From contig DATACZ010000026.1 of the NCBI GenBank assembly GCA_036258795.1, forward strand, positions 1 to 64,000: DNA of 64,000 nt, given 5' to 3'. The position numbers and the translations under genes were made by a program. Positions 1-8,898 of this stretch are shown piece by piece; position 1 is the first letter of the stretch; each line of letters begins with the position of its first letter. The stretch comes from DATACZ01 sp036258795 (GTDB taxonomy: Bacteria; Actinomycetota; CADDZG01; JAHWKV01). The notes beneath the pieces are model-generated. The model ran no database searches, was not told the DNA's origin, and worked only from the letters and a program-made list of their open reading frames with translations.

Positions 1-528
1 TGGGTCCCATACGAGGAGAGGGCGAGCTATCTTCTGGAGTCGGACATCGGGGTGTCATGTCACCTGGAACACATCGAAACGACCTACTCCTACCGGACCC
101 GGGTGCTGGACTACTTCTGGGCGGAGATCCCGGTCATCGTCACCAGGGGGGATGCACTCAGTCAGTTGGTTGAGGAGAAGGGCCTTGGCTTGACGGTCGG
201 GCCCGGAGACGTCGACGGCTTTGCGGCCGCTATCACCCGCTTGATAGAAGACGAGTCGCTCGCCAGGGAGGCCAAGCTGAACGTGGGCAAGCTCCGGGCC
301 GAGCTGACCTGGGGTCAGGTAATCGAACCCCTCGATCGATTTTGCTCGAATCCCCGCCGGGCTCCGGACAACCGCGAGCTTCGGCCCACCACCAGAAGGA
401 TCAACCCGATCCGCCGCTTAACGGGCCGCCTGGTCAGCGCTTGGGAGGAAGGGGGCCCTGGGCTGGTTCTCACCCGGGGAGTCGGTTACGTCATCAGGCC
501 CCTGAGAAAGGCGGCTCGCTCCAAGTAG
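1..528 (+). CDS. Glycosyltransferase, GT4-like, C-terminal part (5' truncated)
   Basis: The reading frame is open from base 1, so the gene enters from the left and only about 175 C-terminal residues are visible. The segment with TRVLDYFWAEIPVI followed by a glycine-rich acidic stretch is typical of the nucleotide-sugar-binding half of GT-B glycosyltransferases in polysaccharide clusters. A GTG at 52 could be mistaken for a start, but clear homologous-looking sequence precedes it. The tail after about residue 110 is basic and proline-rich. It lies just upstream of a GT-C-like membrane protein and an ABC polysaccharide exporter, which supports a role in surface glycan assembly. The donor and acceptor sugars cannot be read from the sequence. 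Confidence 0.75.
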   Translation, partial: WVPYEERASYLLESDIGVSCHLEHIETTYSYRTRVLDYFWAEIPVIVTRGDALSQLVEEKGLGLTVGPGDVDGFAAAITRLIEDESLAREAKLNVGKLRAELTWGQVIEPLDRFCSNPRRAPDNRELRPTTRRINPIRRLTGRLVSAWEEGGPGLVLTRGVGYVIRPLRKAARSK

Positions 529-563
529 ACTTCTTCTCGCCAACGGCTAGGGAAAGTAAATCG

Positions 564-2102
564 GTGAGCGAGGTCGTTGTACCCGGGGACGGTCTTAGGA
601 AGTGGCTGTCCGCGACCCTCATTCACAACGGCCGCCTAGGCGCTCTGAGAGTGTCTCCTCTCCCTCTCAAGTACCTGTGGCTGCTGGCCCCCGTAGCTTA
701 TGTCGCTTTGCTGGGGGTGGCTATCGCCCACCACGAGCCCTGGGCTGACGAAGCACAAGCATGGCTACTGGCTCGAGACTCGAATCCCGTTACCCTCCTC
801 AAGGATTACTTGCCTTACGAGGGCACGCCGGGACTTTGGCATCTGCTCCTGATGGTGCCGGCCAAGTTACTGCCCTACAAGACCCTGAACGTAATCTCCG
901 GTGCTCTGGCGGCGCTGGCGACTTACCTGGTACTGCGTTACTCACCTTTCCCGTTGATCTTGAAGGTGATCTTGCCGTTCACCTACTTCCTTTTTTTCCA
1001 GTATGGGGTTGTGGCTCGCAGCTATGCGCTGCTGGCGCCTCTGTTGTTCCTGGTGGCTATCAAGTACCAGGAAAGGCTCCAAAAGCCGTGGCTGCACGCG
1101 GGGTTGCTTTTTCTCCTCGGTAACGTCAGTGCCCATGGGTATCTGATTTCCGGCGCGTTGATGCTCCTGAACGGACTCCATCTGGTCAATGAATGGCCCG
1201 AGCTGAATCCGCCGCTGCGGAAGAAGAATGTCACCGCGATAGCCACCTACGGCGTGATGATGGCCCTGGTAGCACTTACGCTACGGCCTCCTCCCAACCG
1301 GACGGGAGCCATAAATTGGCCCGAGGCATCGGGCGGTCCGTTGGCGTTTTGGAGAGAAGGGGGCAACATGCTCACGGACTCCATGACCAACTCCCTCCTC
1401 ATCCTTTTGCCCGTGCTGGCGATTAGCCTGTGGTTCCTTTGGAGGAGGAAGGTCTTGGCGCTCTACCTGCTGCCTACCTTCTGGATCATTGTCTTTTCGA
1501 CATACATTTACCAGGCCGTCTGGCACCGTGGCACCCTGTTCATCATATGGATCTTCGCGATCTGGGTGGGGCTACAGCAGTATCAGGAAAAGGACAAACA
1601 AGATTCGTCGAGCCGGCTACTGGTTCTAGCGGCGCTGGTTCTGGTCTGCGTGGTACAGATTCCCTGGACGGTAGGGTCCTTGAGGTCGGATTTCAGCCAC
1701 GCATACTCAGGTAGCAAGGCCGCTGCCAGGTACATCAAGGCTCACTCGTTGGATAAAGGCGTCCTCTGGGCTACTGGTTTTTCCTCGGTCGCGATCCTTC
1801 CCTATTTCGAGGAGAACATTTTCGACAACTATCACAAGGGCCTAAAACCGTCTTTCTGGCTTTGGTCTGACAGCAACGACATGGTCCAGGACTCCAAGGC
1901 GGTGGAAGGCGTCCGCCCAGATCACGTGGTCTTAAGTATCAAGGTGCCAAATGCAGAGCAGTTCATGGTTCTTTATCCCAGCTACCGGGTGAGGGAAAAA
2001 TTCCCCGGTTCGCTGTTTTGGAAAGAAGTTGAGGTGGAGACCGAGGAGTTTCTCTTGTTGCAGCGTAGAGGACCAAGGGTCCCCTCTACGGCGCGGGAGT
2101 AA
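564..2102 (+). CDS. Polytopic membrane protein, probable GT-C glycosyltransferase
   Basis: The protein has about 512 residues and many hydrophobic segments. The sequence EPWADEAQAWLLARD sits in the first loop after TM1. An acidic first loop of this kind is characteristic of GT-C (PMT/ArnT-like) enzymes that use polyprenyl-phosphate sugars. I chose GTG 564 because GGAAAG lies about 8 nt upstream; the frame is open back to 342, but that part is proline- and arginine-rich and overlaps the upstream gene. GTG 651 is an alternative start. The C-terminal roughly 120 residues look like a soluble domain. The gene ends 17 nt inside the convergent ABC ATPase gene. Function is inferred from topology and motif only. 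Confidence 0.7.
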   Translation: MSEVVVPGDGLRKWLSATLIHNGRLGALRVSPLPLKYLWLLAPVAYVALLGVAIAHHEPWADEAQAWLLARDSNPVTLLKDYLPYEGTPGLWHLLLMVPAKLLPYKTLNVISGALAALATYLVLRYSPFPLILKVILPFTYFLFFQYGVVARSYALLAPLLFLVAIKYQERLQKPWLHAGLLFLLGNVSAHGYLISGALMLLNGLHLVNEWPELNPPLRKKNVTAIATYGVMMALVALTLRPPPNRTGAINWPEASGGPLAFWREGGNMLTDSMTNSLLILLPVLAISLWFLWRRKVLALYLLPTFWIIVFSTYIYQAVWHRGTLFIIWIFAIWVGLQQYQEKDKQDSSSRLLVLAALVLVCVVQIPWTVGSLRSDFSHAYSGSKAAARYIKAHSLDKGVLWATGFSSVAILPYFEENIFDNYHKGLKPSFWLWSDSNDMVQDSKAVEGVRPDHVVLSIKVPNAEQFMVLYPSYRVREKFPGSLFWKEVEVETEEFLLLQRRGPRVPSTARE

Positions 2103-2904
2103 TTTCTGCCCGGCCGGCCTGCTCACTATCGATCTTTTCTCGTTTAGGGGGCACGTACTCCTCACCAGTGTGCTCTGCCACTTCCTCGAGATAGGCATCG
2201 ATTACATTGGGAGCCGTTCCGGTCACCTTTATCCTCCCGTCGTCCAGCCAGGCGGCGAGATCGCAAAGATCCTCGATGAGTTGCATGGAGTGAGAGACCA
2301 CGATGATGGTGCAGCCGTCTTCCCTTAGCTGTTTGAACTTGGAACGGCAGCGTCCCTGAAACTCGGCGTCGCCCACAGCGAGAACTTCATCCACCAGAAG
2401 AATGTCGGGAGAGACGTTGATCGCCACGGAGAAACCAAGACGGACGTACATACCCGATGAGTAGTTCTTGACCGGGGTGTCGATGAACCTTTCGATGCCC
2501 GAGAACGCCACGATCTCGTCGAACTTGTCGTTGAGCTCCTTGGCGCTGATGCCGAGGATGGCACCGTTGAGAAAGATGTTCTCCCTTCCGGATAGCTCTG
2601 GATGAAATCCGGCGCCCAGCTCCAACAGCGCCGACACCGACCCCTCGGTCCGTATGGTCCCTTCGTCCGGAACGAGGATTTTGGCAATGCACTTGAGAAG
2701 TGTCGACTTGCCGGAACCGTTCTCTCCGATGAAGCCGAACGTGCAGGATTGCGGGATCTCGAGGGATACATCCCTCAGAGCCCAAAACTCCTCGTATACG
2801 CCGCGGCGCCGCCGGAGAACCGTCTGTTTGAGGCTCTGATTTCGTTCGTGATAGATGCGAAAGCGTTTGGAGACACCTTCGGCAGCTACGGCGATTGCGC
2901 TCAA
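2086..2904 (-). CDS. ABC transporter ATP-binding protein, Wzt/TagH type
   Basis: This is the ATPase of a polysaccharide or teichoic-acid exporter. Visible motifs are Walker A GENGSGKST (about 60-68), a signature written YSSGMYVRLGF (about 148-157) as in the O-antigen/teichoic exporter subfamily, Walker B ILLVDE (about 168-173) and the H-loop His near 205. At 272 residues it lacks the long C-terminal carbohydrate-binding domain of O9a-type Wzt proteins. Its ATG overlaps the stop of the permease gene by 4 nt (ATGA), so the two are probably translationally coupled. It is the last gene of a leftward operon: methyltransferase, permease, ATPase. Confidence 0.92.
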   Translation of the reverse strand: MSAIAVAAEGVSKRFRIYHERNQSLKQTVLRRRRGVYEEFWALRDVSLEIPQSCTFGFIGENGSGKSTLLKCIAKILVPDEGTIRTEGSVSALLELGAGFHPELSGRENIFLNGAILGISAKELNDKFDEIVAFSGIERFIDTPVKNYSSGMYVRLGFSVAINVSPDILLVDEVLAVGDAEFQGRCRSKFKQLREDGCTIIVVSHSMQLIEDLCDLAAWLDDGRIKVTGTAPNVIDAYLEEVAEHTGEEYVPPKREKIDSEQAGRAEITPAP

Positions 2905-3731
2905 AGCTCCTCCGCGAACCTTGCCTCGAGCTTCCTGAAGATGAACATACCAATCATCATCGACAACGCCGCCGCGAAGGCCATGCGCGTGAATTCCGGA
3001 AGCGATGGAACCCGAAGATCGTAGAACACAGCTCTATACGCCTGGACAAAGTGCACCATCGGGTTGAGGTTGTACAGGCTCTCGACGGGGACGGCGTAGC
3101 CAGCGATCACTGCCTGCTCAGGCACATAGTTGATTGGGTAGATCACCGGAGTGGCGTAGAACCACAGGAGCAACAGTATTTGCAGGAAGTGTTCGACGTC
3201 ACGGAAGTACACGTTGAGCGCCGAGAGGCCAATGCCGATGCCAAGGACAAAGAGGGTCTGCAGGGCAATGATCACAACCGCTACGGGAAGAAGGAGCAAG
3301 ACCACCTTTCCAACGAAGAACAGGGCGATCGCAAGGACCCCCAGCTCTACAAGGAGGTTGGTATTCCACGACAGAACTGCGGAAGCGGGAAGGACTGCCC
3401 TGGAGAAGTAGACCTTCTTGATCAAGCCTGCGTTCCCCACAATCGAGCCATTCGCCGCGGTGAGGCCATTCGAAAGGAAGTTCCAAGGGAGCAAGCCGGA
3501 GATCAGGAAGAAGGGAAAATTCTTGAGGCCGCTGGGGTTTCCGACCGGTGGCTCGATACGCAGGATCAGCCGGAAGACGAACGTAAATATGAGCATGGTG
3601 CCAATGGGGTTGACCATCGACCACGCCCAACCCAGAGCCGACCTCTTGTACTTGCTACGGTTTTCTTTGAGCGTCAGGTTGATCAGAAGAGTCCGGGCTC
3701 GAGCAAGCCCACCCCGCTTGATAGTTTTCAC
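2901..3731 (-). CDS. ABC-2 type polysaccharide export permease, Wzm/TagG type
   Basis: The protein has 276 residues and about six membrane spans. The N-terminal amphipathic segment before TM1 (YKRSALGWAWSMVNP) and the FYATPVIYP motif before a late span are hallmarks of ABC2_membrane permeases that export lipid-linked polysaccharides. It is preceded by the methyltransferase gene with only 5 nt between them and overlaps the ATPase by 4 nt. Together with the ATPase it would form the complete exporter in the plasma membrane. The exported polymer is probably built with the rhamnose and other sugars encoded further right, which is inference from clustering. Confidence 0.92.
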   Translation of the reverse strand: MKTIKRGGLARARTLLINLTLKENRSKYKRSALGWAWSMVNPIGTMLIFTFVFRLILRIEPPVGNPSGLKNFPFFLISGLLPWNFLSNGLTAANGSIVGNAGLIKKVYFSRAVLPASAVLSWNTNLLVELGVLAIALFFVGKVVLLLLPVAVVIIALQTLFVLGIGIGLSALNVYFRDVEHFLQILLLLWFYATPVIYPINYVPEQAVIAGYAVPVESLYNLNPMVHFVQAYRAVFYDLRVPSLPEFTRMAFAAALSMMIGMFIFRKLEARFAEEL

Positions 3732-3736
3732 GCCGA

Positions 3737-4540
3737 CTACCTTACTGGCGGTATGGGGGTCCGGCTTTCCGGGACCGCCAGCAGCTTGGCGCCCTCCACC
3801 GCCAGCATCGAAAGTGGGATCTCCGAGATCTCGGCAGGGATGTGTATTGGACCGGCGATCACCTCGAGCTTTGAGACGCGGAAGCCGCCGAGTCGAAGGG
3901 CTTCCTGAAGGCCGTCCAGGGTGATCCTGTTGAGCTTTCGATACTCGGCGATCGCGGCCTCGGCACGTTGGGGGCCGGCGCCCGGTTCTGATCTAATCCT
4001 GTCCTGTATCTCATCAAAGCTGTGCAGTAGCTGGGCGAAGCCATCCGGATACCAGTGGACCAGGTGAGAGCCGTGCTGCGAGTAAAAGAAGGGGTAGACC
4101 TGCACCATCAGCACACCATTCGGCCGCAGAACACGGTGGATCTCCTCCAAGACGGCGGCCGGGTGCTGCACGTGTTCGAACGCCGACCAGGAGAAGACAT
4201 AGTCGAAGGAATCGTCCTCCGCTGGGATCCGGTCTTCTTGGGAGGTCACAAAGTGCAGGCAGGCAGGAAGCTCCTCCGCGACGCCCTCTCTATGCGCCAG
4301 GCTGAGCAGCAGGCTCGGATCGGTCGGCGTAGTGTCAAAGCCGACCAGGCGGGACGGGAGCGACTTGTGCGCCACGCCGAGATCGATTATCCCGTCGCCA
4401 CACCCAATATCGGCGACCGACCGCCCGGTGAGGGTGAAGAAGTCCCCACCAAAGAACTCGATCACCTGGTTGGCGGCGTCGTCGTATCGCTCTTGGAACC
4501 ACGTGGAGCTCTGGTGTCCGTGGTACTCCCAGTTGTTCAT
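3737..4540 (-). CDS. SAM-dependent methyltransferase (class I)
   Basis: The protein has 267 residues and a Rossmann-type methyltransferase core. Motif I VADIGCGDG is at about 42-50. A following acidic residue and the stretch FDYVFSWSAFEHV with EIHRVLRPNG match the Methyltransf_11 pattern. It is the first gene of the leftward exporter operon, 5 nt ahead of the permease. In polysaccharide export operons such an enzyme often methylates the glycan chain or a terminal sugar, so that is the likely role, but the acceptor cannot be seen. The 106 nt between this start and the divergent gene at 4647 should hold promoters for both directions. Confidence 0.85.
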   Translation of the reverse strand: MNNWEYHGHQSSTWFQERYDDAANQVIEFFGGDFFTLTGRSVADIGCGDGIIDLGVAHKSLPSRLVGFDTTPTDPSLLLSLAHREGVAEELPACLHFVTSQEDRIPAEDDSFDYVFSWSAFEHVQHPAAVLEEIHRVLRPNGVLMVQVYPFFYSQHGSHLVHWYPDGFAQLLHSFDEIQDRIRSEPGAGPQRAEAAIAEYRKLNRITLDGLQEALRLGGFRVSKLEVIAGPIHIPAEISEIPLSMLAVEGAKLLAVPESRTPIPPVR

Positions 4541-4646
4541 CCGGGATCAGCCCAGGCCATACGGTGATCCCCGCCGGCACAATGAGCCAGCGCACAGGAC
4601 GACGGTCCGGCATGGGTTATGTTGATCTGTTCGGGAAAATTCAAGG

Positions 4647-5417
4647 GTGTCCTATGGCCTTAGTGATATGAGCTTCAGGCTTATCTTCGAGCTCCAGCCT
4701 CCAAGAGAACCCGACCTGACGCCGGTCCATCGCCAGATTGAGATTTTCGCACCCATTGTCGACGCCATACTCGTTCCCGACAATCATCTGGGAACGCCGG
4801 CGCTCTCCTCGGTGGCCATCGCCGTCGAGATCCGCCGAGTTGGACTGACGCCGATAGTGTCGCTGAACGCCCGCGACCGGAACCTTCTTCGTTTGGAGAG
4901 TGATCTTCTGACACTTGCGGCCTACGACATCCACGAGGTGCTGTACCTCTACGGGGATAACGTTAAGGAGGGTCGAACCGCGCTGACCGTACGGGAGATG
5001 CTTGCCGCCACGAAGAGTTCGGATATGTCCAGGGGTGTGCTTGCCGCTCCGGGGAAGCCGCTCGGCTGGCGGGACGGGGCTGACTTTCTGCTGACCAAGC
5101 TGGACTTCGGACGGTCGCAGATAGGTCGGTGGAAGCAGTCCCTGGGCGTTCAGAAGCCTCTGTACTGCGGTGTTCTCGCCCTTGCCGACGTAGCCATGGC
5201 CCAGAGGATCCTCCTCAACATCCCCGACCTGGTGCTGCCGCCGGGGTATATGGAGAAGCTCAGCGACGACGAAGGCTACGGGTTCAAGGCTGCAATAGAA
5301 GAGCTCACCCACCTTCACCGGTCAGGTATCAACGGAGCCCAGCTCGTGATTCCGGCGAAACGGCGGAGATTTGCCGAGATGCTCAAGGATTGGGCCGCCG
5401 ATAGGGGCAAGGCGTGA
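4647..5417 (+). CDS. Methylenetetrahydrofolate reductase-like (MetF fold) protein
   Basis: About 250 residues resembling the TIM-barrel FAD-dependent 5,10-methylenetetrahydrofolate reductase family. The start FRLIFELQPPRE recalls the SFEFFPP opening of MetF, and a conserved-looking LYLYGDN is in the place where MetF has its L-x-L-x-GD motif. It is shorter than E. coli MetF (about 296 residues). GTG 4647 is the first start in frame; ATG 4668 is equally plausible and neither has a clear ribosome-binding site. The next gene overlaps by 4 nt, suggesting coupling. The reaction is inferred; it could be a diverged family member with another pterin or one-carbon substrate. Confidence 0.65.
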   Translation: MSYGLSDMSFRLIFELQPPREPDLTPVHRQIEIFAPIVDAILVPDNHLGTPALSSVAIAVEIRRVGLTPIVSLNARDRNLLRLESDLLTLAAYDIHEVLYLYGDNVKEGRTALTVREMLAATKSSDMSRGVLAAPGKPLGWRDGADFLLTKLDFGRSQIGRWKQSLGVQKPLYCGVLALADVAMAQRILLNIPDLVLPPGYMEKLSDDEGYGFKAAIEELTHLHRSGINGAQLVIPAKRRRFAEMLKDWAADRGKA

Positions 5418-5869
5418 TCGTTTACCGCCCCGTGAGGGCAGCGACCGGACCCGCAGTCCCTTCTCCCCCGGAACACCCTTCGGAGCGGCCTGGCGGAGGG
5501 CGGGACTGGCGCCTGCTCACTACGGCGCGCAACCAGATCGTCGGCCACATGGTGCAGGGTGTGTTGAATGCTCAGGGCATCGAATGCCTGATGGAAGGGT
5601 TCAACGGCTCGCCGGGAGCTTGGCTCAAGCCTTTTGGTGACCCTTTGGCCCCGGTTCGCCTTTACGTCCGGCGGTACGATCTGGAATCGGCCTCGCTCAT
5701 CCTCCATGAGGTAGACCACCAGCCGGCCGAGCCCGATGGTCCAGTCGGGAGGCGAATCAGGGCGATGTGGCTTGGATCGATGCTTACAATCTTTGCCGCC
5801 ACGGCCCTCCTTCTACTCGAGCTGGTAGGCCGGCCCGTGTGCCTGCTGGGCATCTACTGCTTGCCCTAG
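5414..5869 (+). CDS. DUF2007-like signal-transducing protein with C-terminal TM helix
   Basis: A 151-residue protein. Residues about 32-100 (TTARNQIVGHMVQGVLNAQGI and what follows) resemble the small ferredoxin-like DUF2007 domain, in which a protein reads across two sequence segments and an internal membrane-proximal insertion. The last 40 residues contain one hydrophobic helix, then a short tail with two cysteines. The start is GTG 5414, overlapping the stop of the MetF-like gene (GTGA). Function is unknown; family members are proposed regulators. Coupling to the MetF-like gene suggests they act together, but nothing in the sequence shows how. Confidence 0.55.
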   Translation: MIVYRPVRAATGPAVPSPPEHPSERPGGGRDWRLLTTARNQIVGHMVQGVLNAQGIECLMEGFNGSPGAWLKPFGDPLAPVRLYVRRYDLESASLILHEVDHQPAEPDGPVGRRIRAMWLGSMLTIFAATALLLLELVGRPVCLLGIYCLP

Positions 5870-5906
5870 CCGAACCCAACTAACGTTTTCGCGATACTTG
5901 GCCTGA

Positions 5907-7328
5907 ATGGGAAGAAGGTCGGGAAGCATCTCTACGGAGCGCATGCCGTCCGTCATCAAGGGCGTACGGAGCGCCCGAGGGCCCAACCTTCCGACCCGGA
6001 TCTTTCAGATCCTGTACGTCCTTCTCGTGCTGGCGGTGATCTTGGGATTAATCGCACTGGCACTCCTCGGCTACCTTCACCTCAGGGTGAAGGGCAATGA
6101 GGAGAAGGTGGGTGGGCTGTCGGAAGGACGGCCGGCTGAACCTATGAACGTCTTGGTCCTCGGGTCCGATTCGCGGGATGACCTAACGGAGGAGCAGCGA
6201 AAGAGCTTTGGAACGGTTCCGGGAAGGCGGGCGGACACCATCATCCTTCTTCATGTCGACGAAAGAAGGGAGAAGGCGGTCCTTGTGCACTTTCCCAGGG
6301 ATCTGCGTGTAAGGGATTCAAGCGGGAAGGTGGGCAAGATAAACGCCATCTACGGCCAGGGTCCCGAAGAGATGGTGAGGACGGTTTCAAAGTTTGCCGG
6401 GCTTCCGATCAACCACTACATCGAGGTCGACTTCAACGGCTTCAACCGGATAACCGAGGCTCTTGGGGGCGTTGATGTCTACTTCGAGAAACCACTTAAG
6501 GACCCCGACTCGGGGCTCAACGTTCCGAAAGGGTGCGTAACGATTGAAGGAGACCAAGCACTGGCTTTTGTCCGGGCCCGTAAGATCGACGACGATTTCG
6601 GCCGAATTGGCCGTCAGCAGCTTTACGTCAAGCTGATGATCGACAAGATCGCCACTCCCGGAACGTTGCTGCACCCGGCCAGGGTGCTAGGGCTCATAAA
6701 CATCTTTTCCGAGAACGTGAAGCATGACGCCGACTTAGACCTCACGGACATAAGGACCATCGCGTTCAGGGTGCGGTCCTTCAACTCGCAGAATGTCGAC
6801 ATGCGCGTGGTGCCGTCCCAGGGGGCTAGGATCGATGGGCAGTCCTTTGTGGTTGCCGATGAGACCAAAAGCGCAGCCCTTTTCGAGGCAATTCGAAAGA
6901 GGACGGCGCTTCCCGACTATGGTCGAACGGAGGTCATTCCCCTCGAGCCGGGGGATGTGAAGGTCGCGGTGTTGAATGGCACAAGCATCGACAAGCTGGC
7001 CAAGAACGAGCAGACCTCGCTTGCCGCCAAGGGCCACGTAGTCCTCGAGACGGCCAACACCACTCCGCACCCCAAGACAACCGTCTACTTTCGCGAGGGG
7101 TTCGAGGAGAAGGGAAGGTACATCGCTTCCAGCTACGGCGCCGAAGCAAGGCCGATAACTCCGGACATCAAAATCCTACGGGACGTGGAGGTCGCTTTGG
7201 TGCTTGGCGAGGACTTCGTGCCGGGAAGGCAGCCTCCGCCAGGCTCCCAAGGGGCCGGCGCTCCGGCACCGCCGGTTCCGCAAACCCCCCCTGCCGCGGC
7301 CCAACCGCTGGTCCACGCCTGCACTTGA
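5907..7328 (+). CDS. LytR-CpsA-Psr (LCP) family glycopolymer ligase with LytR_C domain
   Basis: LCP proteins attach lipid-linked glycopolymers to peptidoglycan outside the membrane. The 473-residue protein has a short basic N-terminus, one TM helix at about 32-55, then the LCP catalytic domain: LGSDSRDD, RRADTIILLHVD, VHFPRDLRV and ALAFVRARKIDDDFGRIGRQ, which carry the conserved Arg and Asp residues that bind pyrophosphate. A LytR_C domain follows at about 350-440 (VKVAVLNGT onward), and a Pro/Ala-rich tail ends the protein. ATG 5907 has no obvious Shine-Dalgarno sequence; ATG 5943 is an alternative. Standing between the exporter and the rhamnose genes, it probably anchors the exported polymer. 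Confidence 0.9.
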   Translation: MGRRSGSISTERMPSVIKGVRSARGPNLPTRIFQILYVLLVLAVILGLIALALLGYLHLRVKGNEEKVGGLSEGRPAEPMNVLVLGSDSRDDLTEEQRKSFGTVPGRRADTIILLHVDERREKAVLVHFPRDLRVRDSSGKVGKINAIYGQGPEEMVRTVSKFAGLPINHYIEVDFNGFNRITEALGGVDVYFEKPLKDPDSGLNVPKGCVTIEGDQALAFVRARKIDDDFGRIGRQQLYVKLMIDKIATPGTLLHPARVLGLINIFSENVKHDADLDLTDIRTIAFRVRSFNSQNVDMRVVPSQGARIDGQSFVVADETKSAALFEAIRKRTALPDYGRTEVIPLEPGDVKVAVLNGTSIDKLAKNEQTSLAAKGHVVLETANTTPHPKTTVYFREGFEEKGRYIASSYGAEARPITPDIKILRDVEVALVLGEDFVPGRQPPPGSQGAGAPAPPVPQTPPAAAQPLVHACT

Positions 7329-7369
7329 TATGGCGTTTGTCGCCGGAGCCTTGCACTAGAGTAGCCACG

Positions 7370-8386
7370 ATGAAAGATGGGCTCCTGCTTGTCACCGGAG
7401 GCGCCGGCTTCCTGGGCAGCCACTTTGTGAGACGGGCTCTCCGGAGCCCGGACCGTACGGTCGTCAACGTCGACGCCCTGACCTACGCCGGCGATCTCCG
7501 GCGCCTGGTCGATGTGGAAAAGCAAGGGGGCTACCGGTTCATAGGCGCCGACATCACGAGGGCGGAGGAAATCGAGGCTCTGGCCCGCGAGCATCGTCCG
7601 GATGCCATAGTGCACTTCGCCGCCGAATCCCACGTGACGCGAAGTGAAAGCAAACCGGAAACGTTCTTCAAGACCAACGTGGAAGGAACCAGGGCACTGT
7701 TGGAGGCTGCGCTTTCGTGTGGGGCCAGAAGGTTCGTTCACATCTCCACGGACGAGGTCTACGGACCGATCCTTCAGGGCGCGTTCCGGGAGCAAGACAA
7801 GCTGCCCGGCGTAGGGTCAGCCTCGAGTCCTTACGCTCAGTCAAAAGCTCTGGCCGACGACCTAGCCCGTTCCTACTCGGATCGGTTGGAGGTTGTGGTG
7901 GTCCGGCCGACCAACGCTTTCGGCCCATGGCAGTACCCCGAGAAAGCCTTCCCCAGGTGGGTAACCCGAGCGATCAGGGGCGAGCCAATCCTGGTATGGG
8001 GCGACGGACTGTACATACGGCAGTGGCTGTATGCCGAGGATCTTGCCGACGCCGTCCTGCTCTTACTGGACGAGGGAGCCGCCGGAGAGACGTACAACGC
8101 CGGACCCGTACATGAACCTGAGATAACCAACCTCTCGCTGGCCCGCTGGATCGTTTCCTATCTGGGCTTGGATCCATCCGTCATCGAGATGACCGGGTAC
8201 GACCGTCCGGATCACGACCGAAGATATGCAGTGGATTCCGGCAAGCTGCGGGCCCTGGGGTGGCAGCCGGGCGAAGTATGGTCGCAGTTTGCCGCCACCG
8301 CCGACTGGTACCGACGGCACTCCTCATGGTGGGAGAGCCTGATCGGGGAGGCCGAGTCGATCTACGCCGACTCAACTATCAAGTGA
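7370..8386 (+). CDS. rmlB: dTDP-glucose 4,6-dehydratase
   Basis: Second step of dTDP-L-rhamnose synthesis. The 338-residue protein shows the NAD-binding TGGAGFLGSH (9-18), the family-typical NVDALTYAGDL (33-43), the dehydratase catalytic STDEVYG (TDE at 127-129) and the YAQSK Tyr/Lys pair (155 and 159). The frame is open upstream to 7325, but homology begins at ATG 7370. The next gene starts on the last base of its stop codon (TGATG), so rmlB and rmlC are coupled. Confidence 0.95.
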   Translation: MKDGLLLVTGGAGFLGSHFVRRALRSPDRTVVNVDALTYAGDLRRLVDVEKQGGYRFIGADITRAEEIEALAREHRPDAIVHFAAESHVTRSESKPETFFKTNVEGTRALLEAALSCGARRFVHISTDEVYGPILQGAFREQDKLPGVGSASSPYAQSKALADDLARSYSDRLEVVVVRPTNAFGPWQYPEKAFPRWVTRAIRGEPILVWGDGLYIRQWLYAEDLADAVLLLLDEGAAGETYNAGPVHEPEITNLSLARWIVSYLGLDPSVIEMTGYDRPDHDRRYAVDSGKLRALGWQPGEVWSQFAATADWYRRHSSWWESLIGEAESIYADSTIK

Positions 8387-8898
8387 TGGAGATTACCGGC
8401 ATTCCGGGTGCGTTTTCGACGCATCCCAAGGTTCACATGGATGATCGCGGCTCGTTTGCCGAGATCTTTCGGCAGGACCATCTTGGCGCCGCGTTCGTTC
8501 AGGCCAACCACTCCCGTTCCAATCAAGGGGTATTGAGGGGGTTGCACTGGCACCGGCATCAGGCTGACGCCTGGTATGTGATCAACGGCCACGCACAGGC
8601 AATGCTGGCCGACCTTCGCACCCCGTGCGACAACCCAGCTGTGGCCTCAATCGACTTAATCGGAGGAGAGCCGCAGGTCCTCTACATTCCGCCGGGCGTG
8701 GCCCATGGCTTCCTGGCAGTAACGCAGGTGGACCTCATCTACTGGGTGACTGCCTACTACGACGCCTCGGACGAGCATGGGGTGGCTTGGGATGATCCGA
8801 CTATTCAGGCGCCCTGGAAGCTGGACAATCCGGTTCTGTCGGACAGGGACAAGAACAACCCCAAGCTCTCGTGGGAAAGCATCGACCTGTCCTGGTAA
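8386..8898 (+). CDS. rmlC: dTDP-4-dehydrorhamnose 3,5-epimerase
   Basis: Third enzyme of the dTDP-L-rhamnose pathway; a cupin of 170 residues. Key family segments are present in order: DDRGSFAEIF, QANHSRSNQGVLRGLHWH with the catalytic-type His, and YIPPGVAHGFLAV. The usual LRGLHxQ reads LRGLHWHRHQ here, with His in place of the Gln. ATG 8386 overlaps the rmlB stop by one base. The 3' end overlaps rmlD by 28 nt. Confidence 0.93.
   Translation: MEITGIPGAFSTHPKVHMDDRGSFAEIFRQDHLGAAFVQANHSRSNQGVLRGLHWHRHQADAWYVINGHAQAMLADLRTPCDNPAVASIDLIGGEPQVLYIPPGVAHGFLAVTQVDLIYWVTAYYDASDEHGVAWDDPTIQAPWKLDNPVLSDRDKNNPKLSWESIDLSW

Noticed and set aside
2895..3908. 337-residue plus-strand open frame
   Set aside because: It runs opposite to the clear Wzm permease, is very rich in charged residues, and has no family pattern.
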